Position numbers and translations under genes: made by a program. The notes under the pieces are model-generated. The model was not told the DNA's origin and did no database searches. It saw only the letters and a list, made by a program, of their open reading frames with translations. A stretch of DNA of 64,000 bases from UTCFX2 sp002050125 (lineage in GTDB: Bacteria > Chloroflexota > Anaerolineae > Anaerolineales > UBA4823): positions 1,426,001 to 1,490,000 of the forward strand of contig JAOSJQ010000001.1 of the NCBI GenBank assembly GCA_027494035.1, written 5' to 3'. Every line of letters begins with the position of its first letter. Within the stretch, counting starts at the first letter, position 1. Shown here piece by piece: positions 18,579 to 26,281 of this stretch.

Positions 18579-19442
18579 TTACCAGTCGCTGTTTTGCTCA
18601 TAACCGAGCCGGTACAAAAGGTCTCCGGTAAGGCTTTTGAAAACGCGTTTATTCTCGGCGCTGAAATGTTCGCGCCAGTTGCCGGGCTGACCCTTGCGAA
18701 AAGTGCCCGATTTTTTGGGCGCAACCGCCTGCGAAAGGAGTTCGATTTCGCGCTCCCGTTGGAGCTGTGGCTGGAAGCCACGCTGACACAGAAAATCGAG
18801 CAGCCGTTCGAGGGCAGCCTGGCGCGCCAGAATCAACTCCTCGAAGCGCAGGCAGAGCACCTCCGGCTGGTCGAGCCAGCCAAGATAACCCTCGTACTTG
18901 GACAGGATCGGGGAGAGCTCGGAGCCAGGCTGTTCCACGCCCTCGATCGCGGCGTTGATGCGCTGCTCCATGGTCTGGAGCGTCTCGTTGTAATAGCGGT
19001 GCATGCCGTGACCGGGGTGCATCTGCGCGGCGTAAAAGACGTGCGACACGATCATATCGCGCGGGTCGCGCAGTACGAATACCGTCGCCCAACCCGGCTG
19101 GGTGAGCAGCGAGATGAACGGCGGGCGCGCCTTCACGTATCCGTAGCTCACATCGCCCGGCAGCATGCGTTCCAGATTGGCTTTTACTTGAGCGTCCGGT
19201 TGTTTCTGGTTGAGTTCATCCCGGTTGACGGGCGGGAAACCGGTGTTGACAAACGGTCCGATCGCTGGCAAACCCTGAATGATCTGGTTGATCAGGTGCG
19301 AGCCAGACTTGGGCATGGCGTTGCCCAACACCGCCGGGGTGCTGTTCAGCCGCGCCGCGCCGTAGCGCAGCCCGACCGACAGACGCCGCAGCCGCCAGCG
19401 CACGACCTTGAGTTGGTATTTCGTGGCGTAGATGGGGTTCAT
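18579..19442 (-). CDS. sulfotransferase domain protein
   Basis: A 287-residue sulfotransferase with the 5'-phosphosulfate loop NAMPKSGSHLINQ and the 3'-phosphate motif VLRDPRDMIVSH. Near the C-terminus SGTFRKGQPGNWREHF is the G-x-x-G-x-W nucleotide-contact region typical of the family. It is paralogous to 16405-17193. The ATG at 19442 overlaps the stop of the aminopeptidase-like gene by four bases, which ties it to the carrier-protein module upstream. Confidence 0.87.
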   Translation of the reverse strand: MNPIYATKYQLKVVRWRLRRLSVGLRYGAARLNSTPAVLGNAMPKSGSHLINQIIQGLPAIGPFVNTGFPPVNRDELNQKQPDAQVKANLERMLPGDVSYGYVKARPPFISLLTQPGWATVFVLRDPRDMIVSHVFYAAQMHPGHGMHRYYNETLQTMEQRINAAIEGVEQPGSELSPILSKYEGYLGWLDQPEVLCLRFEELILARQAALERLLDFLCQRGFQPQLQREREIELLSQAVAPKKSGTFRKGQPGNWREHFSAENKRVFKSLTGDLLYRLGYEQNSDW

Positions 19443-20762
19443 TGAATTGGGGCGCGAACCGGCGCGGTGGGGTTTGGTTGGCGGCTGAGCCATACCAGTT
19501 CTTTGTCCTGCAGCAGGTTGATGACTTCCCAGACCGCCTGAAACGTCATCCCTAGCTCGGTCGCGATGTCGGCGACCGTGCGTTCGCCGTCGCAGCGCTC
19601 CAGGATTTCGAACAGCCGCCGGTGTCCCTCCGGGTTGGTGTGATAATCGATCCAGATCCCGTAGCCCGAACAAAACACCTCGCCCTTGAAAGCGTTCACC
19701 ACGTACTGGTTGCGCTCCCAGGCTTCGATCAATTCCAGCACGACCTGTACCGAAGCTTGCAGGCGGTCTTCGGTCACGATCGCCGGCGTATCCAGGCTGG
19801 AGTGGTATTCGGCATAGGGCCAGCTGGACGACCCGGGCGGCTCGACGCGCGACAGAGACAGCATGGGCACGCGCACCCCGGGGGCGTTGAACTGCCGCTC
19901 GTCGTTGTTGATCACCGTGCGGTAGGGGGCGCTGTAACTGTGCGAGTCGAGCGCGGGCAGGGTGGCGCGGAAGCAGCGGTCAACCTGGCTTTGCGGCTGA
20001 AAAAGACCCCTGCAGGGCATGCGGCGAATCGTTCCCCAGCATTTCCAGAAACAGCCCGCCGACCATCTTGGGCAGGAGCGGCTCGTTGTGGCTCAGGTAA
20101 GCCAGCGAGCCAATCGTCTCCGGGACGATCAACAAGCGGTACGTGTAGTACGGCTGCGGTCCGGCGAGCAGCGCCTGCGCAGCCTCCAGCCCAACCAGCA
20201 CGCCGGTCAGGTCGTCGTTGACCATGGCAGGGTGGCACAGGTGGGCGGCAAGTACGAAAGTCTGTTCGCTCTGACCGGGGATGATCAGTTCGCCCACCTT
20301 GAGCGCCCCAGGCGTAAACTGGCTGCGTATCACCACCCGGTAGGAGGCTTCGTCCAGCGAATCGCGCAGAATGCGCGAGGCGCACAACCCCCAATCGCGC
20401 TCGTAATATTTAAAGACAAATGGGATGGCATGCGGTAAGCGGGGATGCACATGCAGGTGACGCAGAAGCTCCTCGCGGCTGACGACGCCCTCGAATGGGA
20501 GCGAATAGGAGACCACGTGAAGCGGGTGGTCTGCCGCGTCGATCAGGCGCCGCCCGTCAAGGGTTTCGAGGTATGCGGCGCTGCACGTCCACTTTTCGAG
20601 CACCCGCCAGGTCCAGCAGGGCTCGCCCGTTGGGTATTCGTGGACGATCATCTTACCCGCGGTTTCGGCTACCAGCCGCTTGAGGGCGAAGTCATAGCCG
20701 TCCGAGATCAGATCGCGGCGCAGAAACCACAGCTCGTAAATCAAATCCAGCATGTTGCTCAT
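19439..20762 (-). pseudogene. DUF4910/M28-like aminopeptidase-type protein, interrupted by a one-base frameshift
   Basis: Two frames give one protein of about 440 residues. The first (20762 to about 20005) has AAHLCHPAMVNDDLTG, the M28-like metal-binding His and Asp, and LLIVPETIGS with the catalytic Glu. The second (about 20005 to 19439) continues with NNDERQFNAPG, YHSSLDTP and a C-terminal winged helix (DIATELGMTFQAVWEVINLL). Removing one base in A5 (20000-20004) or C4 (20007-20010) joins them. Metal ligands are preserved on both sides and the end overlaps the next start by four bases, so the gene may be intact in the real genome. Hydrolysis of an aminoacyl or amide bond on a glycan intermediate is a guess. 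Confidence 0.8.
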
Positions 20763-20763
20763 T

Positions 20764-21582
20764 TCAAACCTCGGGCTGAGGCAGGATCTCGAAGCTCCCA
20801 TCGGGCAAAACTCGGGCATTGGTCACCAGAGACCAGGGGTCTTCGGTTAGAAAGCGATCCACTGCAGCGACAAAGGCGCGCAGCCGGCAGGTCGTCAGGC
20901 TGCCGTAATTGAGCGGCAGGCTGCGCCACTGGCGGCGCGCTTGCATCCATTCGACGACCGGATCCAGGGTCAACTCGGGCTGGAGCCGCGCCTCTCCCTG
21001 CATGATCTGGTGGCGCACATACAACTGGTAGGCGCGGGTTTGCCAGCCGGCGGCGGTGCGCACCTGTCCGCTAAATTCTTTCCAATAGCGGTACGGCACG
21101 TTGCAGCGCTGCTCGCAGTAGTGGAACATGGAAACCGCGCGCGCGTCCGCGCCGAGCAGCAGCAGCTTGAAATCGAGTTCGAGCATTCGCTCGAAAGCCG
21201 AGCCTGGACCAAACGCCGAGGGCGTGTCCCTGAAAGCCAGGTCCTCTGCATGGCAGCCTATCGCGGCGATGGACTGCATGGGGTGCAAGGTGCGGCGCGC
21301 CTGCGGCTGAAGCCGCACAAATTCGGAAAATGCGCCCATATCCCGCGATGGTGTTTGGGCGGGGTCGTACGGAACGCCCTGGGTGAAGTCGAAGTTGAAA
21401 GTGGGGACAACCAGTGTCCCTGATGATCCAATCGTGTCGAGCAGCGCATCCAGGTAAATCTGTAGTCCGCCAGCCGGGCGGCCCAGAAATTGGACGGCTG
21501 AATGCACTAAAAGGCCGTCGCCGGGTTGAATTCCGAGCTGCGCCAGAGTTTCGGCGACCTGTTCTTGGGTAACTTCACGCAT
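20764..21582 (-). CDS. AAC(3)-family N-acyltransferase
   Basis: A 272-residue protein of the aminoglycoside N3-acetyltransferase fold: GDGLLVHSAVQFLGRP near the N-terminus, TLVVPTFNFDF, and RRTLHPMQSIAAIG holding the His used in this family, then LLLLGADA. Members outside resistance islands acylate amino sugars or other amines. It starts 37 bases after the GNAT stop and ends one base before the aminopeptidase-like ATG. With the carrier protein and ligase upstream, it is a candidate to move an acyl or aminoacyl group to a sugar amine. Nothing suggests antibiotic resistance. Confidence 0.82.
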   Translation of the reverse strand: MREVTQEQVAETLAQLGIQPGDGLLVHSAVQFLGRPAGGLQIYLDALLDTIGSSGTLVVPTFNFDFTQGVPYDPAQTPSRDMGAFSEFVRLQPQARRTLHPMQSIAAIGCHAEDLAFRDTPSAFGPGSAFERMLELDFKLLLLGADARAVSMFHYCEQRCNVPYRYWKEFSGQVRTAAGWQTRAYQLYVRHQIMQGEARLQPELTLDPVVEWMQARRQWRSLPLNYGSLTTCRLRAFVAAVDRFLTEDPWSLVTNARVLPDGSFEILPQPEV

Positions 21583-21619
21583 GAGAGCGGCAGTTTCCGG
21601 GGGCGGCTAAAAGGGGATT

Positions 21620-22126
21620 TCAGCCTTCGTTGTAGTCTTCCCAACTCAGACGAAGCTGGTAAAGCTCTTTTTTCATACCCAGGTATTCGACCAACTGGAT
21701 GATCGGTTCGTTGCCAAGCAAGATCTGAGCTTCGCAGGAATAGACTTCCTGGCGGCGGCACCATTCGATTGCCTGGCGCAGGAGCGCTTCGCCGATCCCC
21801 AGCCGGCGCACTTCAGGTTCGACCCACATGTCCTTGAGCTCGCCGACCATCACGCCGCCCAGGTATTCAGGGACGCGTTTGACGCGGGCGACGATGAAAC
21901 CGACGATCTCGCCTTCCAGTTCAGCCACATAAAGAACGCTGAAGCGCCCAAGCGTGCGCCGGAACATGTCCAGCCAAAGCTGACCCACGTTCTCGACCTT
22001 TGGAAACGAATAGGTGTGCCGGCGCAGCAGATCATCGAGCTTTTCGTACAAAGCGGCGACCGCTGGGAAATCAGCCTCGACCGCCTCGCGGTAAATAACT
22101 TCGGGCGTAGAAAGGTCTGCGCTCAT
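21620..22126 (-). CDS. GNAT family N-acetyltransferase
   Basis: A 168-residue GNAT domain protein: VAELEGEIVGFIVARV (strand 4), WVEPEVRRLGIGEALLRQA (acyl-CoA pyrophosphate loop, R-x-x-G-I-G) and a last segment QLVEYLGMKKELYQL. I chose the ATG at 22126 because GGAG lies nine bases upstream. It sits between the aminoacyl ligase and the AAC(3)-fold gene. It could N-acylate an amino sugar, in the manner of PseH, or act on the carrier-bound amino acid; sequence alone does not decide. Confidence 0.82.
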   Translation of the reverse strand: MSADLSTPEVIYREAVEADFPAVAALYEKLDDLLRRHTYSFPKVENVGQLWLDMFRRTLGRFSVLYVAELEGEIVGFIVARVKRVPEYLGGVMVGELKDMWVEPEVRRLGIGEALLRQAIEWCRRQEVYSCEAQILLGNEPIIQLVEYLGMKKELYQLRLSWEDYNEG

Positions 22127-22160
22127 CAAGGGACTCCTTTGGGGATCTGTGGAAAATATT

Positions 22161-23348
22161 TCAGGCGACCGCCTGGCGGACTTCGGCGGGCCACTGGGAG
22201 GTATCCAACCCAAACTGGGCGAGGAAGGCAAAAGCCATTCGCTCCAGCCCAAACGCGGCGCAGCCGGTGTGGGCGGGCGAGCCGTCGGGAAGCGTGATGT
22301 TCAGATTGCGACCGAAGAAATCTTGGTGGTAGTTGTAGGAACCGACCGCCAGGGTCGATTCCTTATACGGCAGGCGGGCGCTTATCTCGAATTTAAGTTG
22401 GAAAGCGCTTTGAAATGCCGCCTGTTTACGGAATTCGCCGATAAAGAACGGGTCGTTTGCGCTCTCCACCCGGTAAGCCAGACCGATGCGTTCAAAGGTC
22501 TGGCGCATTCGCTGGCGGGCGGTTTCGCGGTTTTCGAGTACGAAATCTTTCGAACCGACAAAAATTACCTCGCGCATCGTGAAATCCCACAGCCGTTCGA
22601 GCGAAGCCAAATTGTTAGCTTCATAGCGAAAACAATGCCCAACCGCGGTTGCGATCACCTGCCCCTGCGGCAGAGGCTTATCCGCCAGAGCGAAGTACAG
22701 GTGATAGCAGACCGCCGGCGAGAGCAAATTCTTCACTGCCGCAAAAGATTTGGACGGGGATTGCAGCTCGCCTTCCTCGCAGGCGGCGTGCTGTGAGAAT
22801 TCATCGATTACGTCCAGGTCGGAGCGGAGATGGGTCGCAAACGTGAGCGAATGGGGGAAGGCGCGAAAATAATTGACCCGCCCCAGGTAACTCGCCGGGA
22901 TCATGGTTGGGAATCGGTAGGGAGCAGCCTGGAAAGAATCCGCCAGGGCGAGGAACTGGCTCTCGAAAAACTCCATCAGGCGGACGACCAATGGTCCGAA
23001 CGCGAAGACGCCGGCGCTTTCCGGGCTGACTTCGCCCATCCGGATCAACTCCGGCATGGGGTCCAGCCGGCTCGGCACGGGCCGGTCCATGTAATCTTCC
23101 AGGATCTGGACTTTGGGCTTGATTGCGCCGTACGCCAGCGACTCGACGATCCGTTGGACTTTTTCGATCAACTCGGGCTGTGAAGTCCCCGGCTCCACCT
23201 GGAGCTGGATCCCCTCGGGGCTGACGCTCGCCGCGCGGATATGCTCGTCCGCATAAGCCAGCTTGGATTGGATCTCTCTGAGCATGAAATCCGGAATTGG
23301 CGTTCTCGGTTCGATTTGCAGCAAAACCAGGTCGGGCTTAGTTTCCAT
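22161..23348 (-). CDS. class II aminoacyl-tRNA-synthetase-like ligase, probable amino acid:carrier protein ligase
   Basis: A 395-residue protein related to the catalytic domain of seryl-tRNA synthetases. Motif 2 reads CFRYEANN (240-243 FRYE) and motif 3 reads AAFGLERMAF (366-373). Cys190, Glu243 and Cys363 are spaced like the Cys-Glu-Cys zinc site of archaeal-type SerRS and of the amino acid:carrier protein ligases described in Bradyrhizobium. There is no tRNA-binding arm; instead about 100 N-terminal residues of unknown role, longer than I expect for the known ligases. It overlaps the acyl carrier protein gene by 11 bases. It should adenylate an amino acid and load it on that protein. Confidence 0.85.
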   Translation of the reverse strand: METKPDLVLLQIEPRTPIPDFMLREIQSKLAYADEHIRAASVSPEGIQLQVEPGTSQPELIEKVQRIVESLAYGAIKPKVQILEDYMDRPVPSRLDPMPELIRMGEVSPESAGVFAFGPLVVRLMEFFESQFLALADSFQAAPYRFPTMIPASYLGRVNYFRAFPHSLTFATHLRSDLDVIDEFSQHAACEEGELQSPSKSFAAVKNLLSPAVCYHLYFALADKPLPQGQVIATAVGHCFRYEANNLASLERLWDFTMREVIFVGSKDFVLENRETARQRMRQTFERIGLAYRVESANDPFFIGEFRKQAAFQSAFQLKFEISARLPYKESTLAVGSYNYHQDFFGRNLNITLPDGSPAHTGCAAFGLERMAFAFLAQFGLDTSQWPAEVRQAVA

Positions 23349-23595
23349 GGTGATCCTCCTGCAGAAAGCGGCAGATTTCCGGAATGCTGATCAGGCGGGC
23401 GATCCGGTCGGCGTCAATGGCGACTCCGTATTGCTCTTCGAGCTTGAGCATGACTTCCATGTGCCCCAATGAATCCCATTGCGGCAGGTCTCCGAACGCC
23501 AGGTCGGGGGTTACCAGTTCGAGCGGGACTTGAATCGCCTCCGCAAGCAGGTTCTGAACTTGCAGGGTCAGGTCTTGGTCTTCGTTTGTGTTCAT
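23338..23595 (-). CDS. acyl carrier protein
   Basis: An 85-residue acidic helical protein with QWDSLGHMEVML, where Ser42 in DSLGHME is the expected phosphopantetheine attachment site. The start is the ATG at 23595; the open frame upstream is the shadow of the methyltransferase. It overlaps the ligase by 11 bases and the methyltransferase by four. No fatty-acid or polyketide genes are near, so it is probably the dedicated partner of the ligase at 22161-23348. A phosphopantetheinyl transferase must come from elsewhere. Confidence 0.9.
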   Translation of the reverse strand: MNTNEDQDLTLQVQNLLAEAIQVPLELVTPDLAFGDLPQWDSLGHMEVMLKLEEQYGVAIDADRIARLISIPEICRFLQEDHHGN

Positions 23596-24575
23596 CCTTT
23601 GGCAGCCTTCTTGATTTTCAAAACTCCTACGGGCTGGTATTCTGGGTTCCAAACACCGCCCGGCATGCCTTTGTCTTGCGATTGACTGTAAAAATGCGCC
23701 AGGTTGTCGCGCAGCTCGGCGCAATTTTTCAACGCGGCGAAGAGTTCGTCGTACCGGTTGTAATTCGAGGGGGTCTGTTCGGGCAGGTCGAACAACCTCC
23801 GCAAGGTTGTGTCGGTGTAACACCAGCCTGCAGAGGCGGCGTGCCACCAATCCTGACCGCGCCCCGCAGTGAGGGTGGCAAGCAGCAACCCGCCGGGGCG
23901 CAGGATGCGCAGGATCTCCTGCACAATCCGCTCCAGGTCTTGCGGGTCGTTGTGCTCCAGGGCGGAGATGGCGACGGCTGCATCCAGCGAGTCGTTGGGG
24001 ATATCCGCCAGATGAGTCAGGTCTTGGTTATAAATCACCACCGACCCCGGACTGCGCCGAGTTGGGAGATAGCTGGCGAGATCGCGCCCAAACGCCAGCG
24101 TCCGGACAGCCCAGCGGCGATAGAACGGGCCTGGCAGCGGGCGGGTGAAACCGTGCGCCAGCGCGCGCCGGTCCGGGTCAAGGTCCGTTGCACGTAAGCC
24201 GCGCGCCTGGAAGCGGTTGCGATAGCGCACAGGGAGCGTTTGGCGGCTCAATCGATCTACGCTAAGCACCTGCGCGCCCGCTTGAGCCAGATACCACTGC
24301 AAGAGACCCACGCCGGCGCCGGCTTCCAGGATGGTTTTCCCCGCGACGGCGCCGAGACTGTGGATCGTCCACGTCAGATCCAGCAGGTAGTGCCAGCCAA
24401 ACTCAATGCGCAGCGACTTCGCCATTTGTTTGAGTTCACTTACCAGCGAGCGGTGCTCATCCAGGAGTGAAACCGACAGAATCTCGATTTTTTCCTGGGT
24501 CGGGTGGATGGTCTGATCGAATTCAGCCACCAGCCCTGGCGCTGACCCGGCGGGGTTGGGGGGCGCTGAGGTCAA
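23592..24575 (-). CDS. SAM-dependent methyltransferase
   Basis: A 327-residue class I methyltransferase. Motif I ILEAGAGVGLLQWYL is at about residues 82-96, the acidic strand is VLSVDRLS, and SLDAAVAISALEHN with ILRPGGLLLATL are motifs IV to VI. Residues 105-160 form an Arg-rich insertion. It overlaps the capsule-type gene upstream and the carrier protein gene downstream by four bases each. The substrate is unknown; a sugar or carrier-bound group would fit the context. Confidence 0.82.
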   Translation of the reverse strand: MTSAPPNPAGSAPGLVAEFDQTIHPTQEKIEILSVSLLDEHRSLVSELKQMAKSLRIEFGWHYLLDLTWTIHSLGAVAGKTILEAGAGVGLLQWYLAQAGAQVLSVDRLSRQTLPVRYRNRFQARGLRATDLDPDRRALAHGFTRPLPGPFYRRWAVRTLAFGRDLASYLPTRRSPGSVVIYNQDLTHLADIPNDSLDAAVAISALEHNDPQDLERIVQEILRILRPGGLLLATLTAGRGQDWWHAASAGWCYTDTTLRRLFDLPEQTPSNYNRYDELFAALKNCAELRDNLAHFYSQSQDKGMPGGVWNPEYQPVGVLKIKKAAKG

Positions 24576-26257
24576 GCGTCCTCCAGTAAGAAGGGGGTGT
24601 CTTGATCTTCTCCGTCATCTTCGGTGCGCAGCCTTTTTGCCAGGCTCAGATCCTTACCGGTTATACCTTCCAGCAGGATTTGGATCGTTGGCGAATTTTC
24701 GGGAAGCAGGTCTTGCCAGGAAAACGCTTGAAGCTGAACATACCCCTTGCGGTAGCCGTCTTTGAGGTAGTCCTCAAAGCTGAGCGAGGAACGGAAGAGC
24801 TGGCAGTAAAGAAACCGGCGGGCGTTCTCTTTGAACTCCTGCGGGACCGCAATCTCCTCTTCGTTCAGGAACCGGTGCAGCGTGGCATCATATTCCGCCC
24901 GGTCCTGCGGAAAGAAGACGATGGGATACTGGGTATAGCGCGCTTTGCCAGCGCAGAGCACCGGCGTGTTGAGCAAGGTGCTCTCTAACCCAATGGATGA
25001 GTTATAAATCAAGATGAACTTCGAACGTTGAATAAGCTCGTAGGAACTCAGGTATTCCTGTGAATCGATGAACACCACGTTGGGCAGGCGGTCGACTTTG
25101 GTCTTTGCAACCCACTCGCGGACGCTCTCGCGGCTCTGTTTGGCGGTGCCGGGGCGCATCTCGTCCGGGTGGGCGCGGATTACGAACAAAGTCTCCGGTT
25201 GACGGCAGATGACCGTATGCAGCGCGTCCAGCCAGTCGAACATATTGGAGAAGAGCGTGTTGGCGTGCGTCTGGCTGGTGTCGTAGATCACATTGGTAAA
25301 GATCGGGACGATCTGACGGAATTGCCCCGATTTTTCGAGAAAAGCCTGATCCAGGCTGCGCATCTCGGGCCAGAAGCGGATGCCCGCCATCGTGAACTGC
25401 CCTTCGAACCGGCGCTCGAGGTATTGGTCGAGCCGCTCTGCCTGGGCTGTGTTCAACTCGAAGCCGCTTGGAATGGTGATCGGGTATGCCGTGGCGTCGC
25501 CCTCGGTGAAGAAGGCTGAGAAGCGCTGAAATCCGACTTCATACGTGATGACGCGCAGCCCGCGCGCGGCGGCAATCCAGCGCGCGACTGCCTCGGGATA
25601 CATCATGCCGTTGAAAATCACCGCGGTGGCAGGTTTGACTTTGTCTAAAAAGGCTGAAAATTCTTGGGCAACGTTGTAGGCGGACAGAATATATTCGCGC
25701 AGCAGGTAGCGCGTCGGCTCGTTGTCCTGGAGGGTGTAGCGCCGCAGCGCCCAGCGGATCGAGGGGACGACCAGCTTGCCGAGCGGGATTGTGAGACCGG
25801 GCGTGACCAAGGAGCCTTTGATCTTACTGTATTCAAAATTGCTCAACTCGGCGATATCGAGGTGTTTGAGCTCTTCGACCAGGTCCGGGTCGGGCGTATA
25901 GTTAAACCAATGGACGTCGGCGCCATAGTGGATGCGGCGCGACTGGCGGATGCACGCCCGGCACGGCGGCGGCTTGTAGAAGTCTTCCCGGTTGGTACCC
26001 AATACACAATGGCTCATCCCCCGGCTGCAGACGAAGTGCTGCACGGGTACGCCCGCCAGCCGCAGCCCCCAGCTTGCCAGGAGCGAAAAAGCGGCGTTTT
26101 GGCTGAGACCGGTGATGCGGGCTGAAGCGTTAAAGAATACTACGGGCTCTTGGGCTGAGGTGCGCGGCGCATGAAGGGCTACCTGGCGCGCCAGTGTCAT
26201 CACCCTCAAATGGTTCCCCCATTCCGATAACCGTGTGCGTAATTTTGTCTGGGGCAT
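24572..26257 (-). CDS. capsule-polysaccharide-type glycosyltransferase (GT-B-like)
   Basis: A 561-residue soluble protein. The C-terminal half has FVIRAHPDEMRPG, FIDSQEYLSSYELI and ILIYNSSIGLESTLLNTPVL, the HPxE and S-S-x-G-x-E pattern of KpsS/KpsC-like and related transferases. Five Cys near residues 78-102 (CSRGMSHC, then CRAC) form a possible metal site. A start at the ATG at 26200 is also possible. It lies 25 bases after the NeuB fusion, so a CMP-linked nonulosonic donor is plausible. A similar protein is at 44940-46592. Confidence 0.7.
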   Translation of the reverse strand: MPQTKLRTRLSEWGNHLRVMTLARQVALHAPRTSAQEPVVFFNASARITGLSQNAAFSLLASWGLRLAGVPVQHFVCSRGMSHCVLGTNREDFYKPPPCRACIRQSRRIHYGADVHWFNYTPDPDLVEELKHLDIAELSNFEYSKIKGSLVTPGLTIPLGKLVVPSIRWALRRYTLQDNEPTRYLLREYILSAYNVAQEFSAFLDKVKPATAVIFNGMMYPEAVARWIAAARGLRVITYEVGFQRFSAFFTEGDATAYPITIPSGFELNTAQAERLDQYLERRFEGQFTMAGIRFWPEMRSLDQAFLEKSGQFRQIVPIFTNVIYDTSQTHANTLFSNMFDWLDALHTVICRQPETLFVIRAHPDEMRPGTAKQSRESVREWVAKTKVDRLPNVVFIDSQEYLSSYELIQRSKFILIYNSSIGLESTLLNTPVLCAGKARYTQYPIVFFPQDRAEYDATLHRFLNEEEIAVPQEFKENARRFLYCQLFRSSLSFEDYLKDGYRKGYVQLQAFSWQDLLPENSPTIQILLEGITGKDLSLAKRLRTEDDGEDQDTPFLLEDA

Positions 26258-26281
26258 AAGGACCGTTAAGACCTGTAACTC

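Noticed and set aside
20764..21582. An aminoglycoside resistance gene
   Set aside because: The AAC(3) fold is present, but it lies in a biosynthetic operon without mobile elements; family membership alone does not show resistance.
22161..23348. A second seryl-tRNA synthetase
   Set aside because: There is no N-terminal tRNA-binding coiled coil, and the gene overlaps an acyl carrier protein; the carrier-protein ligase reading fits better.
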